From: Furcasterigmium furcatum
Taxonomy: Eukaryota; Ascomycota; Sordariomycetes; Glomerellales; Plectosphaerellaceae
NCBI GenBank assembly: GCA_001599815.1
Contig: BCIA01000001.1
Location: forward strand, 5,538,978 to 5,602,977
Length of the DNA stretch: 64,000 nucleotides
Direction: 5' to 3'
Shown here: in pieces, positions 42,401 through 52,510 of the stretch
Position numbering within the stretch: position 1 is the stretch's first letter
Layout: each line of letters begins with the position of its first letter
Program-made: the position numbers and the translations under genes
Notes under the pieces: generated by a model
What the model saw: only the letters and a program-made list of their open reading frames with translations
Told to the model about the DNA's origin: nothing
Databases searched by the model: none

Positions 42401-42766
42401 TGGGGCAAGAACACAACTTGATGGGAGAGGTCCCGGGATCAAGCGCCCATGCGTATCGACGAGGTGCTGTGCGCGGGCGCAAAATTGTCGACAGACCGTG
42501 GCTAGGATGGCACACGCGATTGTTGGTCGTTTCGAGAGACGGTATAAAATCTCACGAGGTTAGAACGCACAGCCATTGATGGAGACCCAATGGAGCTTCT
42601 CATTGGTTGGAGTCCAGCTGACTGATCCAGTCGTTGTTATCTTATCGCAGTCTGGGGACCCTCCTAAATTTCTGGAGGAAAAGTTCACGACCATCCCGCT
42701 TCAGCCACCCACCTGCCCCCAAGAGTACTCAGACGTCAATCCAGCGCAAATCCCAGATACTCGGCA
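42401..42766. promoter_or_regulatory. Bidirectional promoter mS29 / RRS1
   Basis: 366 bp between divergent ATGs. A minus-strand CCAAT (ATTGG at 42602-42606) lies about 200 bp from mS29. Nothing further recognised. Confidence 0.4.
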
Positions 42767-43392
42767 ATGGCTCTCGCACCAAAGACAAAACTTCAGGTCA
42801 CGGTGGACAGGCCAACGCCTTACACCTTTGGTATGTCGAGCGGCACTCCAATCACTGGAACCACCCCTAACACCCTCTAGATCTCGGCCTCCTCCTTGCC
42901 AACGACAACAACCCCGTAACCCTTGACAAGGGCGATATCGAAGGGTCCCTCGCCTCAGTGGCCCGCGATGGCGCCCAGGCCCTCATCAACCAGCTCATGA
43001 GCACCTGCCCCATTACCGCCAACAGCGACGGCGTCATCCTCTCCCTCCCGCAGTCCAGCACCCCCCTGCCGCGCGAGAAGCCCATCCCCAAGCCCAAGGA
43101 GCCCACGAAGTGGGAGCGCTTCGCCGCCAAGCGCGGGATCAAGCCCAAGACCCGCGAGCAGCGCAAGAACCTCGCCTGGGACGAGGAGACCGGCGAGTGG
43201 AAGCGGAAGTGGGGGTACCAGGCCCTCAACAAGAAGGGCGAGAACGACTGGATCGTCGAGGTCGACGACGACAAGGAGAGGAACCGCAAGGAGGGCACGT
43301 CGGTCCGCGGCGACGGGCGGAGGGAGCGCAAGGAGCGCATCAGGAGGAACGAGCGGAAGGAGAGGAAGAACATGCGCGACGGGAAGAAGTGA
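42767..43392 (+). CDS. RRS1: Ribosome biogenesis regulator Rrs1
   Basis: Nucleolar protein that with Rpf2 loads the 5S RNP onto pre-60S particles. 191 aa (yeast 203). Exons 42767-42830 and 42881-43392; the 50-bp intron (GTATGT, branch CTAAC) gives TPYTF-DLGLLLANDNNPV. Family motifs: DLGLLLA, PREKPIPKPKEPTKWERFA, KRGIKPKTREQRKNLAWDE and KWGYQALNKKGENDWIVEV. The C-terminus is a Lys/Arg-rich nucleolar-signal-like tail. Convergent with the RhoGAP gene but 835 bp away. Confidence 0.95.
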
Positions 43393-44227
43393 TGCAGAGG
43401 CTGCATTTTTGGGCTTGCTTTCTACGGTCCTGGGCATGTGATTTCGCCATGGGGAAATGGAGTTCTGGCGTTGCTTATGGGCATGGCATACTTGGAACTA
43501 CTAGGGCAGATACCAAAAAGCCTCTTGCTTTCAGACCATGACAGGTGACATCCTTGAGTTTGTGGTTGGAACGGCAAGATTTCAGCTATTTGTAAATGCC
43601 TATGTATAGCCCACCCGTCTATACCTCCGTGGGCGAAGACAAGAGGTCATGTCAAGAGTGCGTCCCCGACATGCCTCCAGCCGCCCCGTCGGCTCCCAGT
43701 TCTTGTCGTATTATACACGGTGATTTTCATTACAGAGACAGCCGCCACCTTCATCTGCTTCGTGACCTGTCATTCCAGCAAAATGCCATCTTATCTGGTG
43801 GTATCCTCCCCATATTCCCACCCACTTCTTTCCGCCATATGCCCGCTGTGGCAAAAACGTGGAAATGGAGAGAAACTCGCTTAAAGGATGAGAGTGCGAT
43901 GACGAAGCAAGAGGCTGAGAAAAAGTGTCGAGGTATCCAGTCACAGAGAACTGCTTTCCAATACGCCAACCGTATACGGCGAAGAGGGTTGAGTCATTCT
44001 AGGATACTGGGGAGTGCGCAACGGCCTGAGACTCGAGGGTCTGGCGTTGGGGCCCGTATGCGGAGGCGGGCCTCCTCCGAAGAGGCTGACCGAAAAGGAA
44101 ATAGGGGTAAGGAGTCGTCATCGGCGTCAAGTCGTCAATGGAGGGGATGCTGGAGTCATATACACACGAAGCCGCCGGGGGTATTGAACAAAGAAAACGT
44201 AGTCGGTTCGGGGTATCGGAAAGAAGC
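43393..44227. other. Convergent intergenic region RRS1 / RhoGAP
   Basis: 835 bp. A 211-codon ATG frame (43596-44231, plus strand) runs antisense to the RhoGAP 3' end, but its composition is unlike neighbouring genes and no domain is seen, so it is not annotated as a gene. Confidence 0.45.
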
Positions 44228-46534
44228 TTAGAAACCAAGAGGTGAAAGCGGCTTGATCGGTGAAAGGGGGCGGAGGTCACCGGACCTCCTCGGCGTCTCA
44301 GCGAGATGACTGTCAATGGTGAGGGTTGTCGAGGCTGTGGCATCAGAGCCGACGCTCGCGTTGGATTCGGAGGGCTCGAGGTTCTTCTTCTGCCGCCGGG
44401 CCTTGGCCTGCTTTTCGTTGCTGTTGCCGGAGTGCTTGCTGCTGTCCGAGGAAGAAGCAGCGCGCTCCTCAACAACAGTCATCTGTGGGATGGACTCCTC
44501 CTGCTGCTGCCCAGAAGGCTTGCGGCTAATCTCAGAGAGACCCTTGGGGGGAGGCTGGTCAAGGAGCATGTACTCCTGCTCAATGAATTCAGCCTCACGC
44601 TTGCAGCCTTTCCAGCAGTCGCGCCAGTCGCACACCAGGAACTTGAAGCAGAATGCATCAATCTTCATGCAGGGCTGGAAGCAGATGCAGAGGTTGCGGA
44701 AGTCCATCTTGTTCTTGTCCGAGTGGGCCAGCAGGAGGCTTAGGTGGCATGTGATGGCAAAGAGGAGGTAGTAGTTGAAGGGCGACAGGCTGGAGAGCTC
44801 ATCGATGAGCAGCTGGGGAACCTTGACTGCGCCAGCACACTCTCGTGCGACCCTCTCTTGGGCATCCTTGGGGAAGAGCTCGTCGGGGAGCTCGCGCAGC
44901 CAGGCCTTGAGCATGGAGCCGACGATGTTGATGTCGTAGAGATCGTTCTGCTCAAACAGGTTGACATCGTATTCTGTCGGTTGTTAGTCTAGCCGATACC
45001 ATTGCCACCGCGGGAGTTCGCAACTCACCCTCGTCGAACTTCCTCTGCCACTTCTTGATCTGGGGACCGCTGCCAGGCACACGGTACAGGCCCTCCACGT
45101 CGCAGCCCTTGTAGTTGAGGTAGTCGATCGCACGCCAAGGAAATGCCGGCATCCAGAACTCGGTCTTATCTCTGGAGTCCTCGAGACGCTTCGAAATTCT
45201 TGTCAGGCGGGCTTGCTCAACCAGGGGAAGGTTGATGACTTTGAGGGTGTAGTGCTCATCGTCAACAACCAGCTCGCGCTCCGTTGTGCTACCGCTGCGC
45301 ATGCTCTTGCCGAAGAGACCCTTGCTGATCATGTCAGCCGCCCTCGAGTTACGCAGGCCACCGAAGAAACCGGCGTTCTCGGCGCGGTGGCTTGCGGCGG
45401 TTGGCGCCTTGTGGGGCTTTTCGCCAGGGACGAATTCGCGATTCCCCTGGTCGCGGGCAGGGAGGGGAGGACCGCGATCCACGGAACGGTTGCGAGCCGC
45501 AGAACTCATCATGTCACGGAATGCCCGCTCGGCTCCAAGTGGCGCGGTTCTGAGGCCGGAGTGGGTGTTGTGGGTGCTGTTGGGTGTCGTCGCCCTCTCC
45601 TGCTCGCCCGTCTTCGGGGAGGGCAAGTTCTGATGCGGCTGATCTTTCGGACTGGGGCTGTCCTTTTCGCGATTGGATCTCGTTCGATGGAGGAGACCGA
45701 AGGGTTTCGGCTTGCCCTTTTTCGTCAGGGTGTTGGAGGAGGTGGGCGTCTCCTGGTCACCGGTGGAGGCCAGAGAGAGATCGGACTTTGAGGGTTGGGA
45801 AGAATACTCTTTTTGCGAGGAAGGCTCCGCATAAGACGTGTCTGTTTGATAACGAAGTCAGAGACTTAGTGTCCACGACGCCAGACGAGGGATCTGACGG
45901 CCCCGCATGACACGCGCGCGCAAGCAGGGTCCGTTTCAGTACAGAGGAAATCAGCGGCCAAATACTCGTACATACCTGGATGCTTGACCAGCTTGTTACT
46001 CATGGCAGGTGGGCCAGTGCCCCGCGACATGCTCTCGGCGATGGAGGGAGAGTGTTGGTGTTGGTAGGCGATGTGCTTCGAGGAGGACTTGGAGAAGTGG
46101 GAGAAGAAGCCGCTCTTGGCCTTGCCCTCCTCACGGGGGGTAGGTCGGAACTCGGCAGCCTGGGGGCTGTCGGCGGTGCGAAGGGATCGTGGTGCGTCCG
46201 GGTGAGTGGGCGTGTCGGAAGGCTGATAGAGGGCGGAGGTGATAGGGGGGTACTGTTGTGCGTCGTCGTCGTCCTCGTCGTCGTCGTAGTCTTCTAGCGC
46301 GCGCGAGTGGCTTCCCGAGGCAATCGGCGGTTGTTCAACAGGCACCTGCTGCTGTGGCTTTTTGGGAGCGAACCTGCTGAAGGGAGAGCGCGGAGTTCGA
46401 GGGGACGAGCGCGAGTCGACACTAGAAGGTGAGACGACTTGAAGGGTTTCAGCCGAGCGAGAGGTGTTCTCGGACAGGGTACCGGAGGATGGCTCTGACA
46501 AGGTGAGCGGCTGCGGCACGGCTTTGCGTCCCAT
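44228..46534 (-). CDS. Rho GTPase-activating protein
   Basis: 705 aa RhoGAP, likely acting on a Rho/Cdc42-type GTPase in polarised growth. Exons 46534-45976, 45841-45029 and 44973-44228; introns of 134 and 55 bp restore LVKHP-DTSYAEPSS and QRKFDE-EYDVNLFEQ. The GAP domain is about residues 410-590: RAIDYLNYKGCDVEGLYRVPG (Arg of GLYRVPG is the catalytic finger), IVGSMLKAWLRELPDELFP and SPFNYYLLFAITCHLSLL. The N-terminal ~390 residues are Ser/Pro/acidic and probably disordered, with a DDDEDDDD run. ATG 46534 (MGRKAVPQP) is the first in-frame ATG; a further 5' exon is possible in the long upstream stretch. Confidence 0.9.
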
Positions 46535-48971
46535 TTTGGGCGACACTTGCTGGGACCTTCGAGGGGTACCAGGACAGACTCGGGCGTGGTACTGCAGAGG
46601 TCTGGCTTTGTCCGGCCGGTCAAGGTGGTGTCAGGAACCGGGAAGAGGCAAACCAGGGCACCCCGACGACGATCAAAGGACCCCAAAGGTCGACAGACCA
46701 GACCCTAGCCCCAGGTGGTGGTGAGCCAGGTTCGCGCTGCTGAGTGGTGACTCCCGGGCGCGCCAGGATGGGACTGTATTGCGCATGTGTCGGCGGATAA
46801 AAGGGGTCGAGGGGGAGCCTGGTCAGGCACGGACGGGCTTTTGGGTGCCGGCGAGGAGGAGATGGGTCAGCGTGCGGCCCAAACAGCTGTAATGAAAAGG
46901 TTGTGAGCCAGTTGGGGGGGTCGAGGGCGAGGGCGAGGGCGAGGACTTCGGTTCCTTGTTGTTCGGATGCTGAAGAGGACAATGCCCAGGGGACGGGAAT
47001 CAAGGTGAAGGGAAAGGAAGGGGGTTAGTGGAGTCCCGAAAGCGAGATATCATACCAACCACCCGGTGTAGATCCTCTGCGCTAATCTGTTGAATCCCGC
47101 AGGCTAAACAGAAGTGGGCCGACTGCTTGGAGGAACTTGAACGGGCGGGAGTTGGGTGGAGGCATGACATCTGATGAGGTAGGAAGGGCTGGAATTTATT
47201 CGTATTTCTCTTAATATTTGCAGGTGAATCACAGGTTCGAGTTCCTTTGTCAGACGTCTTCCCGCGCAGAAGTGTCCAAGAGTGACTGCCACCCACACCT
47301 CCCGGTCACTTCTTAGTCAGGTACCAAGTCAAGCTTTCTCCTGTCCCCTGGATGAGTGCGCTCGGTGGAATCCTGGATGGTCTTGTCGCCCCGAATCCGG
47401 CAGCTACTGGCCAGATCCACACAGGCAAACCCACTCTTGGGCTTCTGAAACACACGAAGTGCTGCAACTCCAGAGGCGCTGTGTCTCATCGTTCAGGTCC
47501 TCTCAGGGGCCGTTTGAAATGCGCCCGCCCTCTGAGTGGGCGCCGCAGCACCAGCTGCGACGTCGTGATGGACGGGCAAACAGACTCTGTTAATGTCCAT
47601 ATTAATACCAGTTTCTTGGGACAGATCCTCTGGATTCATGCTATCCGTGGGCACATGAAGCTATCTATGCCTTAGTTATTACTCTGGACGCAGCCACTTT
47701 CGCACCAACCCAGCTCATGCTCTGTGTCCATTCATGATGTGATCGCCCCGTCTGTCGGTATTGGAACTGTCGATGGTGCCCCCTCACCCACACACCCCGC
47801 AGGTGTCGCCCTCTCAACAATAGCAAGTCCCGACCGCGGATAAACGGCCATGCATTGCTAACTACCTACCAGTAGGCGCAATGTTTCCAGATGGCGGTGA
47901 AGGAAGTCCGGACACTTCGTATGACCAGCCTCGACTGAGCACTCCCCCTCTCTCTGTCCCTCTCTCCCAGTCTACTGCCGTGAGGTCCTGGGCAGACAGA
48001 AAACGCAACGAAATGCGCACGTTATGGCGGCACGCAGATGCTACCCCGCCGTCCACCAGGGGGCAGAGTTGCGGCCAGGTCTTGAGAGACAGCATGCGAC
48101 TCGGCGGACCAACATCCGAGACTTGATCCAGGCCCCGACTGCCGTTGCACCTGGTTTGGAACACATGCGTCTCGATGAGTTGTTGAGTTGTAAATCCTTC
48201 CGGCGGCTACGGATTCACCTCGCTACCAAACCTGAACAGTATCGAAGCGCCCGGCGACAGGGGATGGAAGCTCTTATCATACCGGCAGCCAGTCCGCAGC
48301 TCCAAGCGCTGCCCTTGTGGTGGATGCGACCTTGGGACTCGCGGCAGCACGAAAGAACGGGATGCAGGTCGAATCACATCGGGAGATGACCTTGCAGACC
48401 GCATCCTGCCGCTGCACGAGATGCCGCTCGCCCCTCTTGCCCCTCCCCGTACATAATAGGAGGCCCCTTCAGGATTATTATGTGAGTGCAGCCAGTAGGT
48501 ACTTGTTGAATTACTGGAGTCGCCATCAAAGGGCCAGACGCCCCTCCATCAGTGAGAATGAGGTGATGAGTCTGAAAATCGGACACGGATACTCGGAGAC
48601 AGGGGCCAGTGGGCAATAATCGCCCTACACACAGATAAGCACGTATTCGGAGTCGGAGGTCCTTTTCCAAGACCCAAAGGTAGGTTCTAGCTTGCTCTAG
48701 CTTGCTCATACTCGGAGTTCCTGTGGTGGCCATGACAGTGGGGGACCACGAGGACTCTCTCGAGATGATTACGTAACCAAGCTGCCAAATGTTGGAGGCA
48801 CCGTTTGAGAGTCTTCCATCAGTTCAAACCATCTTTCAACCTCATCCCATCCCAACCGGTCTCGTGACAACCTTTCCTCGCCGCCACCGCCCTTTTCCAG
48901 GACCGCACGTTACCCGGAAGCTGGAGTTATACACCAAGACCTTACGACCTTACACTGCCGTGCTGCTGGAG
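46535..48971. other. 2.4-kb gene-free stretch between RhoGAP and BET2
   Basis: Both flanking genes are transcribed outward, so this holds two promoters and leaders. It contains only overlapping short open frames. Visible repeats are GGGCGA repeated near 46920-46945 and a perfect 10-bp duplication CTAGCTTGCT at 48687-48706. A possible site for long 5' leaders or noncoding RNA; nothing firmer can be supported. Confidence 0.4.
48687..48706 (+). repeat. 10-bp perfect tandem duplication
   Basis: CTAGCTTGCT occurs twice head to tail, about 270 bp before the BET2 ATG. Could be a paired protein-binding site or chance. Confidence 0.7.
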
Positions 48972-50016
48972 ATGGCGATGGCCGACCAGCCCCTGCCGGA
49001 GGAGCTTAAGCTAGTCTCGGAAGCACATGTCAAATACATCCAGAGTCTCGACACCAGAAAGGACGAGTATGACTACTGGCTCACCGAACACCTTCGACTG
49101 AATGGCCTCTATTGGGGTCTGACCTCATTACATCTCCTGGGCGAGCCGGGCGCGCTGCCGAAGGATGGAGTCGTCGACTTCGTCCTGTCCTGTCAGCACC
49201 CCAACGGGGGGTTCGGTGCCGCCCCTGGTCATGATGCGCACATGCTCTCTACAGTCAGTGCTGTACAGATATTGGCCATGCTAGACGCTTTGGACGATCT
49301 GGAGTCCCGCGGGAAGGGAAAGGCGGTAGTTGGCAAATGTGAGTAATGCCTCGTCTACTTTGGTCATGACGAGAGCCCAATTTGACGGGCAAGCAGTCAT
49401 CGCAGACCTCCAAAATCGTGAATCAGGGACTTTCGCCGGCGACGAGTGGGGAGAAGAAGACACCCGCTTTCTTTACGCAGCCCTGAATGCATTGTCGTTG
49501 CTCGGTCTGCTGGATCTCGTGGACGTTGGCAAGGCCGTCGACTACGTGGCGGCTTGCGCCAACTTTGACGGCGGATACGGCGTCAGTCCCGGCGCCGAGT
49601 CCCACTCGGGTCAGATCTTCACATGCGTCGCCTCTCTCGCCATAGCAGGGCGTCTCGACCTTGTCGACGTTGACAAGCTGGGACGGTGGCTCAGCGAGCG
49701 CCAGATCGCGGGTGGAGGTCTGAACGGACGGCCGGAGAAGATGGAAGACGTGTGCTACAGTTGGTGGGTTCTCAGCAGCCTGGAAATCATTGGAAGGACC
49801 CATTGGATCGACCGTGACCAGCTCATCGGGTTCATTCTACGATGCCAGGACCACGATGGGGGAGGCATTTCCGACCGGCCTGGCGACATGGTTGACGTGT
49901 GGCACACAGTATTCGGCCTCTCGGGCCTCAGTCTTCTCAAGTACCCGGGACTAGAGGCCGTGGATCCTGTGTACTGCATGCCAAAATCCACGATACGGAA
50001 GATCCTAGGCAAGTAG
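48972..50016 (+). CDS. BET2: Rab geranylgeranyltransferase beta subunit (Bet2)
   Basis: Catalytic beta subunit of GGTase-II, which prenylates Rab GTPases. 328 aa (yeast Bet2 325). Exons 48972-49338 and 49397-50016; the 58-bp intron (GTGAGT) gives AVVGK-FIADLQNRESG. Prenyltransferase repeats are obvious: VLSCQHPNGGFGAAPGHDAH, CANFDGGYGVSPGAESHSG, RQIAGGGLNGRPEKMEDVCYSWW and RCQDHDGGGISDRPGDMVDVWH. Zinc ligands are Asp and Cys of EDVCYSW (about residues 240 and 242) and His of DVWHTVFG. An in-frame ATG at 48789 would add 61 residues with a Pro/Arg-rich, non-conserved sequence; I prefer 48972. Confidence 0.94.
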
Positions 50017-52510
50017 TAGAGAGACCAATGCGACAGTTGTTGCCATGGACTTTGCGTCACGCAGCCTCAAGGACCTCCCCATGTCTTCCTGATCTCCCAT
50101 ATTGTCCTCCATCACTGCTCTTGCGCATGGAGGCAGCCTCCAGCGCATTAGTCTTTACCCGGCCCTTTCGTATTCAGCATCCACACAGCCCCGTATTGGG
50201 TGTTGGCCCATCGTCACCCCTTTTCTGCCCACATAATCCCTACCTTTCATCTTCCCGTAGCCCAGCTTCTTCGTCAGCCTGTGGTGACAAGGTCCACAGT
50301 AAAACGGCAGTCTGCATCTTGAAATTGCCCCCCAGAGAAACTCCCCGCCATCTTCCGGAAGTTAAGGCGCCGACTCCAGCTTCGACCGATCTCTGACCTG
50401 AATGGCAGAACAGAGTTTGTTGGGTTTTCCTTCGAGTACTCTGGAATGTGCCTGGCTTGATTGGTGTGCTTCCATTGAGGCCCAGGAGTCTATTGCTTTC
50501 GTTTGCGCACTGGTGCGCCCGAAACCCACCCGTTTGTGCCCCCCAAGGTGAGTAGACATCGCTGGAATTTCCCTGTTCACGCCCTCTTAAGCTTGATATA
50601 TTTATGCCGTATTCTCATTCATATGGGCTAAGCCGGCTTGTTCCGGTTCCTGAGACTAGAGCAGTATTGGGAATGCTGTGACTGGCTCAACTGCGCATGG
50701 TCTGTTCTCCTCCTGCCTCCTGCGCCTCAGTATGCGTGCGCTCGGCTGCCGGGAGTTGATCCCAATACTCTCGACATCTGACGTCTAGATACGCAAGCCC
50801 CATGGGTCCTGATATCTGAATGCAAGTAGCATTCTTTCTCCTGTGTCTAGAGAATGCTCAATCCCCAAAGCCTTATCATCTTGCGCCGGCTCCTGTGAGC
50901 CAACCCATAATCTTACCTTTCGAGATCATGTGAGCTGTCGATGTGTGTGCATCTCGGCTTTGTCGTGCTTCTGCTTGCCTCATGTACTCTATGTACCCAC
51001 TGTCCTTCTTCAGAGGTCATATCAGCTGTGGGTCCTCTTCGACGCATCCTCACCTCAATGTGCTTCTGTCTCGGCATGCTCTCTCTTTGGTATGCTCCGC
51101 ATCCTGTACGTTGACCCGCGGTCCCGCCTTTCACGACTGTATTAGTCGTCGTAGATTCCACCGGTTTCCGGAATCCAAGCTTCTGGTGCTTCTTGGGCTC
51201 TACTTAGCTATCACTTCTTCCACATCTTTCGACGCCCACGCTTCTTCAAACTTTACCACGAAATCATCCTTCGAGTCCCACCTCCACTCACATCGTCACA
51301 TGAACCACACTCACCTTACTGGAGGGACCAGGCGCATGAAGTGAGCTCAAAACGCAGACTAAAGACTTGAGCCTCTCTACGAGCCCCATCATCCCTAGGT
51401 CGGTTCGCTCTTGGCGAGGCTCCTTGGCCCGACCTTCTGCCCCTAAGGGGTCTCATCAGGCATGGCACGTCAACCATGACATCGAAAAACACATCACTGG
51501 CCAAGTCCCCTCCCCCCACACGTTGTCTATAAATCAGAAACTAATTCATCTACTGGTATCTGGGAGACTGTGACTTTTGTTGGGCCAGTTTTCGGGCCTC
51601 ACTCATTTTGGATTCATCTGCCCACGTCCAGCTCCACGGTTCTGTCGCAACACTTGGGAAGTCCCGCCAGTTGCGGAGCCCCTCAGGAGTTGAGCATCAA
51701 CAGCACCTCGGTCACCAACCGCACCCATCATTGAGGCCCTGCCGTACTTTTGGTTGCGAGCCGCATCAGCCAGTACCCTGGCTGGTCATCAACTGTTTTA
51801 GTACAGGACGTTGACGGCCTGACGTACCTACGTCGGCGAGACCCGCATCTCGCATCTCTCGTTGGTCCCGAGCTACGTGCCCGCGTACCTGCTCGAGGGC
51901 CCAACGCACGTCTGGTTCAGAGCCGCATCAGTGCCTTGGTCCCCAGCCACACTTGCACTGGGGCCTTGCGCATCTTTGGCTGGCTATCTCCTTACGAACC
52001 GCATTGTACCTATGTACTACCCACTCAAGCAGCTGAAGGTCGTCCACCTAGGTAGCTGCGAGCCGCCGCATCAATACATTGGTCACCAGCCACGCTTACA
52101 TACTCGAGTGCCTTCCGCGTGCGTTTTCTAGCCGTCCAACACAGCCACCCGTGAGAGACCCACGTACGGCTTGAAACCAGTCACCCCCCGTTTTTAGGTC
52201 ATCTGAACTGGAAGGCTCCCTCGAGGAAACGAAGCTCCCTGCTCGAATTCTCCTTCCTCCATCAGACGGCTACCAACTTCGTAGATCGTCCACAGCTTCA
52301 ACCCAATTCATTCGAAGAACATCCAGCTCATCAACTCCTCACATCGAAATATCCATCTATTTTGTCCGGCTCCTTGCGGCAGGCAGCACCCGCACTCTCC
52401 TCGGTGCCTCCTTCCAGATTCTTCATCGTCCGCGGCAACTCTGCTCGCTGCTTCCCTCATCTCTTAGTCCAATTCTCCAGCATAGCCAATCATTCCAGTT
52501 ATGGACTCGA
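50017..52510. other. 2.5-kb gene-free stretch upstream of the C2H2-like gene
   Basis: Contains only short overlapping frames. From about 50,840 the plus strand is rich in CT/TC, typical of a fungal 5' leader. Between 51,660 and 52,110 there is a degenerate repeat family. Probably the promoter and a long leader of the downstream gene. Confidence 0.4.
51671..52105 (+). repeat. Degenerate direct repeats
   Basis: Related units around GCGAGCCGCATCA, then TTGGTC(A/C)CCAGCCAC, occur near 51756, 51918 and 52057, with weaker relatives near 51675 and 51838. Spacing is uneven (about 80-160 bp), so this is an old, diverged array or a set of dispersed sites. Confidence 0.5.

Noticed and set aside
43596..44231. 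211-codon frame between RRS1 and RhoGAP
   Set aside because: No domain, codon use unlike neighbours, and it lies in the 3' flanks of two convergent genes.
47234..47244. GGTTCGAGTTC, a tRNA B-box-like sequence
   Set aside because: No A box or cloverleaf arms can be formed upstream.
50017..52510. Decayed transposon or RIP-mutated element
   Set aside because: No terminal repeats, no transposase fragments and no AT-rich skew typical of RIP.
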